A DNA stretch of 64,000 nt from Chloroflexota bacterium (GCA_013112685.1 JABFGC010000002.1:186001-250000); one strand, 5' to 3'; positions 34,172 through 43,622 are shown, counted from the stretch's first letter. Translations and numbers: made by a program. The notes: generated by a model not told the origin, from the letters alone.

Positions 34172-35392
34172 TTACAAAAACGCGAACCCTTCTCCTCGAT
34201 ACGTTTTCACAGTGTCAATAATCTTTCCTCCTTGAATCAGGATCAATTCATTGAACCGTTCGCACAACTCCCCCGCCTTCGCATGTTGAAAAAACACAGG
34301 GTCGCCCAAATGTAACGTCGGGCAACCCTGCGGCAATACCAACGGAGTCTGCACTTCGCCTGCGCCTTCCAAATCCACATACTTCAATCCGACAGGCATC
34401 ACAGGCAATGGCAGTTTGCTTTTGTCCACCGCGCCCGAAGCGATGTACCCGCCGCCCGCGCACGTCACCATGTCCGCCTTCGGTTTTCGCACCACCTGCA
34501 ATGCAAAAAACGCCGAGGGTCGAAATTTCACTTCCTTGAAATGATGGAACAAACCCGACGCATACAAACCTGAACCAATCGTGCCTTCTGTGACGGATTC
34601 ATCCTGAAGCGTGGAGACGAGGCTGCCGCTCCCCCCGCCGTTGACGAATCTCAACTCGACGCCTTCGCCTCTGACTCCGCCGACAACTGCTCGGCGTCTA
34701 TTCGAGAGTTCCCTCACCGATGCCTTTTTGAGTCCGCGCAAGATGGCGTTCTTGATTCCCTGATCTGGCACATCATCGTTCGTTCCCGCAATGTGACCTT
34801 CGTAGCCCATGACTGAATCAATCTTCACGTTCGATAACGTCTTCGCAAACCGAACCAGTTCCACCGCCTGCTCCACCGTGCGGATGGGGCTGCGCCGCAA
34901 GCCGAGGTGCAGCAATTCGCTCCCAAGCGGGCGATACGCCATGTCAATTTCGAGGCAGGCATGGAAGGCGACGTGATGCGCTTTCCCCGCTTCATCCAAA
35001 ACTTGCAAGTGTTCGGGCGAATCCACCATGACCGAGAGTTGCTTTCCCTTGCGGGCAACCCAGGCAAGGATGTTCAGGTCTTCGGGTTGGACGGTGGGGT
35101 AGGCGAGCAGAAAATCGTCGTGACCCCTGTCCGCGAGGAAGGCGGTCTCTTCGGCGGTGAAGGTCAGGAAGCCGCGAAAGGCGCGGGAGGCATGGGCGAG
35201 GACCCGCTCCATTAAGGGCAAACAGCGCAGGGACTTGGTCCCGAGGCGCAGCGTCTTCCCCGCTTGTTTCGCCATTGATGCGGCGTAATCCACGTTTTCA
35301 TCGAAGGCATCCAAATCAACGAACGCCAGAGGCAGTCTCTGGTTCTTGAACAGGTCGCGCAAGGTCTCGTACCGTTGATTGGTAAACGCCAT
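34172..35392 (-). CDS. D-threonine aldolase-like / alanine racemase N-terminal fold enzyme
   Basis: A 406-aa PLP barrel protein. LAFVDLDAFDENVDYAASMAKQAGKTLRLGTKSLRC provides the PLP lysine in the KT-x-R...K strand region. Also MGYEGHIAG, VNGGGSGSL, EGTIGSGLYASGLF, and the DSD1-type C-terminal metal/beta domain (VTCAGGGYIASGAVDKSKLPLPVMP... LHLGDPVFFQHAKAGELCERFNELILI). Likely D-threonine aldolase or D-serine dehydratase-like activity. Stand-alone gene. Confidence 0.82.
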   Translation of the reverse strand: MAFTNQRYETLRDLFKNQRLPLAFVDLDAFDENVDYAASMAKQAGKTLRLGTKSLRCLPLMERVLAHASRAFRGFLTFTAEETAFLADRGHDDFLLAYPTVQPEDLNILAWVARKGKQLSVMVDSPEHLQVLDEAGKAHHVAFHACLEIDMAYRPLGSELLHLGLRRSPIRTVEQAVELVRFAKTLSNVKIDSVMGYEGHIAGTNDDVPDQGIKNAILRGLKKASVRELSNRRRAVVGGVRGEGVELRFVNGGGSGSLVSTLQDESVTEGTIGSGLYASGLFHHFKEVKFRPSAFFALQVVRKPKADMVTCAGGGYIASGAVDKSKLPLPVMPVGLKYVDLEGAGEVQTPLVLPQGCPTLHLGDPVFFQHAKAGELCERFNELILIQGGKIIDTVKTYRGEGFAFL

Positions 35393-35463
35393 GCTGATTT
35401 TGATAACACTGGGTTGGGTGATTGGTGTTGCTATTGTAGCAGACGGGATATAATTTGACCATC

Positions 35464-35566
35464 AGCCCCCTCCGCCTTCGGCACCTCCCCCAAATTCCGA
35501 ATGCGAAATAGAAATAATCATCCAAACCGTTCTTACGGAATTTGGGGGAGGCTGGGAGGGGGCAGA
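35464..35566. repeat. Palindromic element C (intergenic relative of elements A and B)
   Basis: 16-bp perfect stem CCTCCCCC-AAATTCCG (35484-35499) with 35536-35551. Its right half reads GEAGRGQR in the frame of the following DJ-1 gene, as in element B, and gives a possible N-terminal extension. Confidence 0.75.
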
Positions 35567-35574
35567 GGAGTTTG

Positions 35575-36303
35575 ATGAAAAAACCCCACGTCCTAATCCC
35601 CCTGCCTGACTCCGATTTCGACCCGACCGAATCCGCCACCCCCTGGCGCGTGTGCGTGGAGCGCGGTTGGCGCACGACCTTCGCTACCGAACATGGAAAC
35701 GTTGCCAAAGCGGATGACCGCCTGCTGATGGGCTTCCTCCGCGGACCGCTCGGCGCGGGTCCGATGGGCTTGCGCGATTACAAGCGCATGACCGAAGCGC
35801 CCGAATATCGAAAACCGATTCGCTATGACGAGATCAATGCGGGCGATTACGACGCGATTTTGCTCACGGGCGGACACGCCCCCGGCATGAAGCAGTTTTT
35901 GGAAAGCAAGGTTTTGCAGGAAAAAGTGGTGGGATTTTTCAAACAGAACAAGGGCATCGGCGCGATCTGTCACGGTTTGCTGGTGCTTGCCCGCGCAATT
36001 GACCCCGAGACGGGCAAAAGCGTCATTTATGATTACAAGGTCACGTCGCTGACCAAGGGGTTGGAAATGATCGGCTACGCCTCCACGTTTTGGTTGTTGG
36101 GGCGGCGCTTCCGCACCTACGATGCGTATGTGGAAGATGAAACCCGCGCCGCCTTGCGCGACACAAACCAATACTCGAAAGGGCTGATTCCCTTCCCCCA
36201 CGTCGTCGTGGACCGAAACCTGGTCACCTCGCGTTATTGGCTGTTCGATGCGGTGAGTTATTCGGTCAAATTTGCGGAGATGGTGGAGGGGAGGATGAAA
36301 TAG
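35575..36303 (+). CDS. DJ-1/PfpI superfamily protein
   Basis: 242 aa from MKKPHVLIPLPDSDFDP. AILLTGGHAPGMKQFLESK and the nucleophile elbow GAICHGLLVLAR with C132 are conserved. Extra C-terminal FWLLGRRFRTYDAYVEDETR...LIPFPHVVVDRNLVTSRY (no Ala-Cys-His-Gly triad beyond that). Members are proteases, glyoxalases or amidase-like; the type I glutamine amidotransferase subgroup fits. Closed by a terminator. Confidence 0.8.
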   Translation: MKKPHVLIPLPDSDFDPTESATPWRVCVERGWRTTFATEHGNVAKADDRLLMGFLRGPLGAGPMGLRDYKRMTEAPEYRKPIRYDEINAGDYDAILLTGGHAPGMKQFLESKVLQEKVVGFFKQNKGIGAICHGLLVLARAIDPETGKSVIYDYKVTSLTKGLEMIGYASTFWLLGRRFRTYDAYVEDETRAALRDTNQYSKGLIPFPHVVVDRNLVTSRYWLFDAVSYSVKFAEMVEGRMK

Positions 36304-36325
36304 CGTGGATGCCTCTGTCGAGAGA

Positions 36326-36367
36326 GAAAAAGCCCCGATGCCTATTATCTGGTTCGGGACTTTTTTC
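36326..36367 (+). terminator. Rho-independent terminator of the DJ-1 gene
   Basis: AAAAAGCCCCGA and TTCGGGACTTTTTT form a stem around 14 bases and end in T6. Confidence 0.7.
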
Positions 36368-36385
36368 ATCCAATTTTCTTGTGAA

Positions 36386-36408
36386 CCTTGACGCTGCTGT
36401 TAATCGGT
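36386..36408. repeat. Direct repeat bordering AT-rich gene (left copy)
   Basis: CCTTGACGCTGCTGTTAATCGG recurs with one change at 37423-37445. On the minus strand ATTAACAGCAGCGTCAAGG resembles the R''-L'' half of integron attC sites. Confidence 0.65.
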
Positions 36409-36427
36409 GGGCGTTTTGTATATAAAC

Positions 36428-37222
36428 CTATTTTACTATCTGCCCAAAAACTAAATCATCAATACAAAATGTGCTATCCACTGCCTTTGGGGGATTATTA
36501 ATTATTCCGTGTCGAAAACCAACAAAGGCGCGAGTAGTGCCTGGCGGAATCGTTGGCACTTCACCATATATGAATACCCAGCCTCTTGTAGTCTCTCCAT
36601 CAGGCAATACGGCTGTTGGTTGCGTCGCTAATGTAAAAACTGCATATCCAATATATCTTGAGCCGCTGTAAAATTCTGCAATTGCAAGGATGCTAAAAGC
36701 CTTGTTCAGTTTTACCCACCCTGAAAAGAAGTAAGACTGATTAGGATCAATAAGCACTTCTTGGGAAATACCTTCCCATTCATTTTTAACAAGGTCATCC
36801 AAATCACTTGTTAAAGGTATATATCTACGTGAACAAAAACCTTTTCCATTTACCCCCTTGACTTCAAATACAGAGAATCCTGCTTGTTTGTCCAGATAAA
36901 CCCAATTCGATAAACCATCTTCAAACCCATTGTTTTTTAGAAGGTTGTTTTCAATTTCTGGCATTTGTCGAACAAGAATTGGAGTGGCTGATGGAAAAAT
37001 AAACAAAGTTGCTGATGGTTGCGGTTGATTTGTAGACACAGCCAAAGGTGTATTACTTGGTGTTACATAAATTGGTGTTGAGGTTGCGTCGGGTAAAGTC
37101 GGAGCGGGAGTTCTGGCAGTAAAAAATAATGTAATCACATTGATACAGCCAAAAATTACTATGGCAATAAAAACATGATTGAGTGTTATTTTTGAGTTAC
37201 TTTGATTTTCCGACTCTTTCAT
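36428..37222 (-). CDS. Membrane-anchored protein with carbohydrate-binding-like domain
   Basis: 264 aa: a cytoplasmic Asn/Ser-rich stretch, one helix (VFIAIVIFGCINVITLFF), a Pro/Thr-rich linker, then a beta-sandwich LLKNNGFEDGLSNWVYLDKQAGFSVFEV...SYFFSGWVKLNKAFSILAIAEFYSG of the CBM-like group. It is much richer in A+T than its surroundings and is bordered by repeats, which suggests transfer. The GGATAAAAAGGGG-type site upstream is plausible. Function: surface glycan binding (inference). Confidence 0.62.
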   Translation of the reverse strand: MKESENQSNSKITLNHVFIAIVIFGCINVITLFFTARTPAPTLPDATSTPIYVTPSNTPLAVSTNQPQPSATLFIFPSATPILVRQMPEIENNLLKNNGFEDGLSNWVYLDKQAGFSVFEVKGVNGKGFCSRRYIPLTSDLDDLVKNEWEGISQEVLIDPNQSYFFSGWVKLNKAFSILAIAEFYSGSRYIGYAVFTLATQPTAVLPDGETTRGWVFIYGEVPTIPPGTTRAFVGFRHGIINNPPKAVDSTFCIDDLVFGQIVK

Positions 37223-37564
37223 GCAAACCCCTTTTTATTACGGCTTCGGAGTAAGCGCCTAACGAAACTGTCGAAAAACTCGAATTGAGCGATCAAATCA
37301 GCCATCCTGCCGAGAAAGAAGACACGCACGGCTGTTATCGGATCAATCCTGTTAAGCCGTTCGTCAGCCAGTCAAAGAGGCCTGCCGTGTTGGGACTTTC
37401 ATCAATCAGTTTTGCTCTCAACCCTTGACGCTACTGTTAATCGGTAGCCGCTTGGGGAGGGATGAGATAACGCCACTTTGTCGGAACCAAGCTTGAGCCA
37501 AGAAAAAAGCTAAAAAACGCGGCGCGTACCCCAAGTCGGCTGCACGCCTTGTTAGCCACCTACT
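37223..37564. other. Intergenic with integron attC-like motifs
   Basis: Minus-strand RYYYAAC (GCTTAAC, 37357-37351) and GTTRRRY (GTTAGGC, 37263-37257) 101 bases apart. The second copy of the direct repeat (37423-37445) and GTTAGCCACC at 37551-37560, the complement of GGTGGCTAAC at 38274-38283, also lie here. No coding gene is seen. Confidence 0.45.
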
Positions 37565-38224
37565 CTACTCAGAAGACTCGTTTTTGAACCGTTTGATACG
37601 CTTTTGGATTTCAGATACCACACCCTTAATTTCTGCCAAGTCACTTTGATTCACATATTGCGATAATTCACGCAACAAGGACGACACATCCGGCTGATAA
37701 TCGTGCAGTAAAGTTGCTATGTCATTTTCATAAATTCCCACCCTGGCGAAATTGCCTTGCCGATACAGAGACGGCAAAGCGTATAACTTTAGTAACAACA
37801 ATCCTTCGACCGTCGCTAATGGGATCTTGCGATCTAGAAATTTCTCGACCTTCGAATATTGACTGTGGACTTTCTTGAACAACGGATTCTGTGTGAGTAA
37901 AACGTCGATTTGTAATTCGTTATAGTTTGCTCGCACAAAATACATATCTTGACTGGCGACTTTCAATTCAGGCAACTTTCCCAAAGCTGAGACGGCCATG
38001 AGTACATCTAAATCCTGTGTGTTTCTGCCTTCAATGTAATGCAGGATCGCGATACCCCCCACGAGCACATAATCAATTTGGCGTTGCTCTAACAGGGTGA
38101 AAAAATCTTGGACGGACTGGATTAAGGAATCAGAATTCATCATGCCACCAAGCCAATTTCTGATATTGAACACAACGGCATTGCGAATGACATCACCAAT
38201 TTGGGCACTACTTTGGATGGTCAT
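37565..38224 (-). CDS. Nucleotidyltransferase-fold protein (AbiEii/DUF6036-like)
   Basis: 219 aa. DYVLVGGIAILHYIEGRNTQDLDVLM holds the GG...(T)xDxD nucleotidyltransferase site; the third acidic residue would be in LQIDVLL. Such proteins are common as toxin parts of type IV toxin-antitoxin pairs or abortive infection systems, but no antitoxin gene lies next to it. An internal ATG (38143) before NSDSLIQSVQD may be the true start. A+T richer than the backbone, bordered by the attC-like motifs. Confidence 0.65.
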   Translation of the reverse strand: MTIQSSAQIGDVIRNAVVFNIRNWLGGMMNSDSLIQSVQDFFTLLEQRQIDYVLVGGIAILHYIEGRNTQDLDVLMAVSALGKLPELKVASQDMYFVRANYNELQIDVLLTQNPLFKKVHSQYSKVEKFLDRKIPLATVEGLLLLKLYALPSLYRQGNFARVGIYENDIATLLHDYQPDVSSLLRELSQYVNQSDLAEIKGVVSEIQKRIKRFKNESSE

Positions 38225-38273
38225 CGTATTCCTACCTTAAGTGTAGCATAAAACCAACTCCGTTTTGGGCACG

Positions 38274-38394
38274 GGTGGCTAACGAGCCTGTCGAAAAACC
38301 GATGTTGGGGAGAGCCTTCCCCGTCTAGGGTACCACGGAGATACCGGTTTTTCGTGCCGAAGGCAGTCTTAGGTTTTTTCGCTCCGCCAGGGCT
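38274..38394. other. Border region with attC-like and inverted motifs
   Basis: GGTGGCTAAC end and a CGAAAAACCG/CGGTTTTTCG pair separated by 48 bases. Either the preceding attC or an end of the IS1182 element. The minus strand has GTTTTTCGACAG in front of GTTAGCC, as at 37264-37280. Confidence 0.4.
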
Positions 38395-39923
38395 TAGATC
38401 AGCACCCCGAAGGTGTGGATCTTGGCGATATTGTGGACCAGAGCGAACCGCTTACGCGTCCATTGTACATCCACTTTCCGTTTCGAGCGTAGCGTGAAGC
38501 GATGCATGCGCTTTTGCACACAGATGTTGGCAAAGACCGGTTCCACGATCCCAAGTCGCCTGGCATAAATACGCTTGCCTTCTTCACTATCGATTTTGGC
38601 CTTCATCTCATCGATCAGGTTTGGCGGTTGCGTATCCACGGGTATAGAAAGATACCTGCGCGATGAGGTGGATTTGCTCAAGCAACGCGCCTTCAGCGGG
38701 CAGGCGGCACAGTCTTCCGGGCGGGCATGGTAAATATCATAGGTTCGATAGCGGTTGGTCTGGTTGCGCGCATGGCAGGCGAGTTCTTTTCCGTGCGGGC
38801 AGAGATAGACTTGTTTGCTCGCATCGAAAGAAAAGTCTGCCGCCGTGAACATGTCTGACTTTGCCTCGGGTCGTCGCCTGCCGTGAACGCCGTCCTTGAA
38901 ACGCTCTTGATCGGCAAAGCGCGGATCGCGTTTACGGTACTGGATGTCGGGGATGTAGGCGTCGATCTTTTCATCCTTGCACCAAGTCAGGCTATTGAAA
39001 GAATGATAGTTGCTGTCGGCGGTGAGTTCTTTTCCCTCGAAATAGGTTGGTTCTTTGCCGATGGCGGCCAGATTCTTTTTTGCGCCCTCCAGCATCGGCG
39101 CGAGATTTTCATGATCTTGGCTGGCGAAGGCTTCCGCGGCGAGAATGACCTGATGCTTGGAATCGACCAGGGCCTGGGCGTTGTAGCCTTGGATGACACC
39201 ATGCGCGGAGGGCATCTTCGCCGATTCATTGTCAATGACATTGCTTTGGATTTCCCTGCCTTCGCTGCCGTACTTGGGCTCCTGCTCCTGGAGGAACCGG
39301 TTCAATCGTTCCACCTGCAACTGGAAGCGTCGCTCGCGTTTCTTCTGCCGCTTCAGTTCCACCTCGGGCTGTGCGTCCGCCTGTACGTGTTCGGCTATCA
39401 CCCGCTGCAATTTTTCCTGCAATTTATCGCGTTTGTGTTTGAGTTCGTCGAAGGTCCCGCTCCATTCCTTGGAGACGTTGGCAGAGAGTTTCACGCCATC
39501 GAGACTGAAGTGTGTGCCGTCGAGCAGGCCCAGTTCCTCGCACACCAGCAGAATATTGCTGAAGATGGAAGAAATCTCTTTTTGCATGGAAGACACAAAG
39601 GCGGCGATGGTGCTATGGTCGGGGGCGTAGCCGTAAGAGAGGGCAATGAAGAGGATGTTTTCATGGCAGGCGCGTTCGATCTGGCGCGAACTGATCATGC
39701 CTCTGGCGTAGGCCAGCAAAATGACCTTGAGCAGGCTCTTGGGATGGATGGCGGCTGCGCCGGTCACATCGTTTTTGTAGCGTTCATCGAAGACCGACAG
39801 ATTGATGTTCTCGTCCACCAGTCGGTGGATGGTGTGCTCCAAGGTCCCCGGAACCAGTTGGTCCTGGAGCGAAATAGGGAGCATCACCATTTGATCTTCA
39901 TTGCTTGGTTTGTATTTTGCCAT
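38394..39923 (-). CDS. IS1182-family transposase
   Basis: 509 aa from MAKYKPSNEDQMVML. Complete DDE transposase of IS1182: N-terminal DUF772 (GTLEHTIHRLVDENINLSVFDERYKND...LLKVILLAYARGMISSRQIERACHENILFIAL), catalytic FSLDGVKLSANVSKEW, TADSNYHS, and zinc knuckle DCAACPLKARCLSK with YARRLGIVEPVFANI. No frameshift. Downstream border at about 38284 has palindromic sequence; clear terminal repeats were not found, as the right end may be cut by the adjacent IS. Confidence 0.9.
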   Translation of the reverse strand: MAKYKPSNEDQMVMLPISLQDQLVPGTLEHTIHRLVDENINLSVFDERYKNDVTGAAAIHPKSLLKVILLAYARGMISSRQIERACHENILFIALSYGYAPDHSTIAAFVSSMQKEISSIFSNILLVCEELGLLDGTHFSLDGVKLSANVSKEWSGTFDELKHKRDKLQEKLQRVIAEHVQADAQPEVELKRQKKRERRFQLQVERLNRFLQEQEPKYGSEGREIQSNVIDNESAKMPSAHGVIQGYNAQALVDSKHQVILAAEAFASQDHENLAPMLEGAKKNLAAIGKEPTYFEGKELTADSNYHSFNSLTWCKDEKIDAYIPDIQYRKRDPRFADQERFKDGVHGRRRPEAKSDMFTAADFSFDASKQVYLCPHGKELACHARNQTNRYRTYDIYHARPEDCAACPLKARCLSKSTSSRRYLSIPVDTQPPNLIDEMKAKIDSEEGKRIYARRLGIVEPVFANICVQKRMHRFTLRSKRKVDVQWTRKRFALVHNIAKIHTFGVLI

Positions 39924-39967
39924 GGGGGCCTCTATCGTGATATAGAACCCGGTCACATGGATTTAGT

Positions 39968-41454
39968 TGTCGACCTTGAAGACATCGTAGAAAGAGAAAG
40001 GACGGTGCATGGGAAGAAACACGAACCGCACATTAACAACCGAACCTTGAGCACATCGTGGAAAAGTGAGTACGCTTCGCTAACGATCAAGAAAGCGAAG
40101 GTGCAGCATGAGCAACGATGTGGAAAAGGCACGGCATAGTTTAATCCATCTTTTGCGAAGCAGTCGCACTGCCGAAGAAGCGGCGGCTGAGTTGGGTCAC
40201 TGCCTTTCGTGGGCGTACAAATGGCAGAAGCGCTTCAATGAAGCGAGGTGGGATGGACTGAAAAGTCCATCCCGGGCTCCCCGCCGTCAACCGAAGTGCA
40301 CCTCCGAAAAGACGAAGCGGAAGATCCTGGAGATTCGCGCCGAACTGGAAGAGGAAGCGAAAAAGCCCAACGCTTTGTCGTACATCGGCGCGGGCGCGAT
40401 TCGCGGTCGGATGATGAAACGGTGTCAGAAGAGCATCCCAAGTATCAGCACGATTGAGAAGGTCTTGCGAGAAGCGGGTGTCACCAAGCCGCGACAGGCG
40501 CATACGGAGCCAGCTCTTGTGTACCCACACATTCGCGTGGAGCGCCCCCATCAGTTGACCCAGATGGACAATCTGCCACACTACTTGGCGGGCGGGACGT
40601 TGGTGAATTGCTTCAATGCCCTTGACGTGGTTTCCCGTTATCCCGATGGTCGGCAGTATGAGCGCAAATCCACCGACGAAGTCCTGGATTTTTGCCTGAA
40701 AACCTTCCAAAGTATCGGGATTTCCGAGTACACCCAGATGGATAACGAGAGCAGTTTCAACGGTGGGCGTACCCATCCCTATGTCATCGGACGGGTGCCG
40801 CGCTTGATGCTACTGGTCGGCACAGAATTGATCTACTCACCCTACTACCATCCCGAGAGTAACGCCTTTGTCGAACGTTTTCACCGGGATTACAGCCAGA
40901 ATGTGTGGAATAAGGTGCAGATGCAGAATCTACCGCATGTCCAGCAAACCTCCGCCCGCTTCTTTGGGCGTTATCGCCTCAGCAGGCATCATTCCGCACT
41001 GGATGGACAATCACCCGCCGCCCTGCACTTTGCCAGCCCGCCGCGCTTCCTGCCCACAAACTTTGTCCTGCCCAAGCGCTTGCCAATCACGGAAGGAAAA
41101 ATCCATTTCATGCGCGCCGTGTCCAAAGACCAGACCATTCCCGTTTTCAATGTCAACTGGTCAGCGGGCTGGGCACGACCGAACCAAGGCGTGTGGGCAA
41201 CCCTGTTCATCACTCTGCGCGGGGCGCGACTGTGTATCTATGACCGGGCACCCGACGAGACGAAACGACGATGTTTCGCCAATCATCCCTTTCCGCTGTC
41301 GGAGCCTGTTTTGCCTTTGTCGCGGGCATTTCAAAAGCCTGCAACCGACTAGCTGCAACGCTTTTTCAATCACTCCCCAGAGTATTCCACGATGTCCTCA
41401 AGGTTATTCGGTTAGTAAGGTTCTGTGCTTTCCACGATGTCCGTAAGGTCGACA
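39968..41454 (+). mobile_element. rve-type (IS481-like) insertion sequence with double terminal repeats
   Basis: Outer inverted repeats begin TGTCGACCTT...ACATCGT-GAAAG at 39968 and 41454. A second pair ACCTTGAG-ACATCGTGGAA lies inside (about 40046 and 41411). The transposase lies between. No target duplication is visible. Length about 1.49 kb. The element abuts the IS1182 transposase start region. Confidence 0.75.
40108..41352 (+). CDS. DDE (rve) transposase, IS481-like
   Basis: 414 aa. An HTH region SSRTAEEAAAELGHCLSWAYKWQKRFNEARWDGLKS, and an integrase core with D in LTQMDNLPHYL, D in YTQMDNESSF and E in HPESNAFVERFHRDYS. The C-terminal 90 residues resemble a beta-barrel binding domain. 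No frameshift, so potentially functional. Confidence 0.85.
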   Translation: MSNDVEKARHSLIHLLRSSRTAEEAAAELGHCLSWAYKWQKRFNEARWDGLKSPSRAPRRQPKCTSEKTKRKILEIRAELEEEAKKPNALSYIGAGAIRGRMMKRCQKSIPSISTIEKVLREAGVTKPRQAHTEPALVYPHIRVERPHQLTQMDNLPHYLAGGTLVNCFNALDVVSRYPDGRQYERKSTDEVLDFCLKTFQSIGISEYTQMDNESSFNGGRTHPYVIGRVPRLMLLVGTELIYSPYYHPESNAFVERFHRDYSQNVWNKVQMQNLPHVQQTSARFFGRYRLSRHHSALDGQSPAALHFASPPRFLPTNFVLPKRLPITEGKIHFMRAVSKDQTIPVFNVNWSAGWARPNQGVWATLFITLRGARLCIYDRAPDETKRRCFANHPFPLSEPVLPLSRAFQKPATD

Positions 41455-41685
41455 GATATTTGGTAGTCATTCTCCAAATATAATCTATGCAAAACCTTCA
41501 AGTTAGCAGAGTAGTAGGAATTCGTCTAGTCTCTTTTATATTGAGATAGGCGTCCCCATCGAAAAAAAATGACGAGGCGGCGCTGCACAGTCGTGGAGCC
41601 TGTCCCATGACATCGAGAACTGGTAAACTATTCTGGCGCTCCATAAGGGAAAGAATTTGGATGGAAGGCTGTTGCCAACAGAGAA
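41353..41685. other. IS right end plus gene-free gap
   Basis: Contains the right-hand repeats of the IS to 41454 and then 230 bases with no identifiable gene or repeat. Confidence 0.5.
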
Positions 41686-43602
41686 ATGATTCATTCCGAT
41701 CCGAAACCGCTGAAGGTAATTGCGGCCGTTGCCGCTTCATTGGGGATATACATTATTGTCTTCACGCTGGACATCCCCAAAGACCTGGGCATTCTGCTGC
41801 GATACGGTTTTTTCGATGCAATGATCGTTTCCGGCATGGTCTTTTATGTGTCATTTTCATATAAGGGGTACAAGGGACTTTTTCTTGGTTTAAGCGCCGT
41901 TTTTGCGTTATTTGGCTTGACCTTGGCAACGCTTTGGCGGTATTCCCTGGGCGAAATGCACGTGTTGGGGGGAGTGGTGTATTTTAGCGACACATTTTAT
42001 CTCTACAACGAGTCCATGAACCTGCTGGACGGCGGAGTGTTCCATTCGATTTCCGCCCGTCGTCCGCTGTTTTCATCTTTCCTGGCGTCGCTGTCGTGGT
42101 TAACCGGCAGAAATCTCCAGTGGACCTTGATCGTTTTGGTTGCGATAAACGCCATCGCCTGTTTTTTTCTTGTGAATGAGATAAGAAAAACACACGGAAG
42201 GATGCCCGCCGTATTTGCGATTGTCATTCTGTTCTTTTTTTACAGAAGATTTATCGGAATGACGGACACGGAAAACATGGGGTTTGCGCTTGGCGCATTG
42301 GGGCTGGCGTTCCTGTGGCGTTCTTCCGCCTCCCGCCGCATGCGGGACATTTTCATGGGCGTTGTTTTGCTCGTCCTCGGATTGATTGCGCGGGCGGGAG
42401 CGTTTCTTGTTCTTCCATCACTTTTGTGTTGGATAGCCTTTCAACCGGCGGATGCGTTGGGCAGCCCCAAAAAAACCGCGGCTTGGAGCGCGCTTGCCAT
42501 CGTCCTGTGTTTTTCAGTGAACGGGTTGTTTTCAAACATACTGACAGATCAACGGGGGATGCTATTCTCCAATTATGCGCAGCACCTGTATGGAATTTCT
42601 GTGGGCGGCAAAGGCTGGGAACAGGTGTACAGGGATTATCCCGACCTTGCAGGGTTGCCGGAGGCGGAAAGTGCAGCCATAATTTACAGGCTGGCATGGA
42701 CCAACTTCATTCATTCTCCGGCGCTCACTTTTTATGCAATTGCGGATTCCTGGAGGGATTTTATATCGCTAAGGGACGAATCTGTTTTCGGATTCGTAAG
42801 CGGAGGCGAGCTGATATTCCACAACCGGATTGACGCAAGCAGGCGATATGGGTATTTGGCAGCGCGCATCCTGTTATACGTCCTGGGCGTTATGGGTCTT
42901 GTGTATTGCTTTCGTACAAGAAAAAATCCCCAAAGTTCACTCGCCCTCTTTCTCTTTATAGGTGTCTTATTTTCAGTTCCGGCCTTGCCGCCCCGTGATG
43001 CCGGATTAATGCGGGCTTATGCCGCGACCATTCCCATAACAGTTACCGTACCCATGCTGGGTTTGTACGCCATAACCAACCGTTTTGGATTTTCCCAGGA
43101 ATCCACCGATACGCATGACACGGACTCTCCGTCTTTCATGTTAAGTTTTGGAGCCGTCCTGCTGGTGTTGACTGTAATAGTTCCCATTCTGATCAGAATT
43201 ACGGCGAAGGCTCCAAATCTGCCTGAGATTCGATGCTCGTCAGGATTGCAGAGTCTGGTTGTGCGCATCAACCCGGGATCCGTCCTGAATATTGTGGACG
43301 ATTCGACTCCGGCGCAGTACATGCCCGTTCATGTCCACAGAAAAGACTTTATTGCAAGCGTTAATTCGTTCCCATACCGTGCCGCTATCGCTCCGTTGAG
43401 GGAATTAAACCCTCCATTTGCAATCGCGAGCGCGATTGATCTCCTCGATCGGAACTACTTATGGGTGATCATGGATACGAACCTGGAAGTGACATCTCCC
43501 CAATCCTTCAGCGTTTGCGGGTACTGGGATCGGCGCTTGATTGAGAGTGGGCTGGCTTTCTTCCGCGTAAAAGAAAAGCACAGCGTCATCGAATACCCAT
43601 GA
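41686..43602 (+). CDS. Polytopic membrane protein, GT-C/mannosyltransferase-like
   Basis: 638 aa with about twelve membrane helices and a C-terminal soluble part of 100 residues (NLPEIRCSSGLQSLVVRINPGSVLNIVDD). Loop NESMNLLDGGVFHSISARRPLFSSFLA resembles the first-loop region of GT-C enzymes, but no DD/ED catalytic motif stands out. Likely acts on lipid-linked sugars; assignment is tentative. A small AGAGAA precedes the ATG. Convergent with the cytochrome cluster. Confidence 0.55.
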   Translation: MIHSDPKPLKVIAAVAASLGIYIIVFTLDIPKDLGILLRYGFFDAMIVSGMVFYVSFSYKGYKGLFLGLSAVFALFGLTLATLWRYSLGEMHVLGGVVYFSDTFYLYNESMNLLDGGVFHSISARRPLFSSFLASLSWLTGRNLQWTLIVLVAINAIACFFLVNEIRKTHGRMPAVFAIVILFFFYRRFIGMTDTENMGFALGALGLAFLWRSSASRRMRDIFMGVVLLVLGLIARAGAFLVLPSLLCWIAFQPADALGSPKKTAAWSALAIVLCFSVNGLFSNILTDQRGMLFSNYAQHLYGISVGGKGWEQVYRDYPDLAGLPEAESAAIIYRLAWTNFIHSPALTFYAIADSWRDFISLRDESVFGFVSGGELIFHNRIDASRRYGYLAARILLYVLGVMGLVYCFRTRKNPQSSLALFLFIGVLFSVPALPPRDAGLMRAYAATIPITVTVPMLGLYAITNRFGFSQESTDTHDTDSPSFMLSFGAVLLVLTVIVPILIRITAKAPNLPEIRCSSGLQSLVVRINPGSVLNIVDDSTPAQYMPVHVHRKDFIASVNSFPYRAAIAPLRELNPPFAIASAIDLLDRNYLWVIMDTNLEVTSPQSFSVCGYWDRRLIESGLAFFRVKEKHSVIEYP

Positions 43603-43622
43603 GTGCTGGAGCGAAACAAAAA

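Noticed and set aside
35593..36369. Minus-strand 258-codon frame over the DJ-1 gene
   Set aside because: Antisense shadow; the plus strand has the DJ-1 nucleophile motif and a terminator.
38883..40139. Long plus-strand frame opposite the IS1182 transposase
   Set aside because: Antisense to a complete transposase; no recognisable domain.
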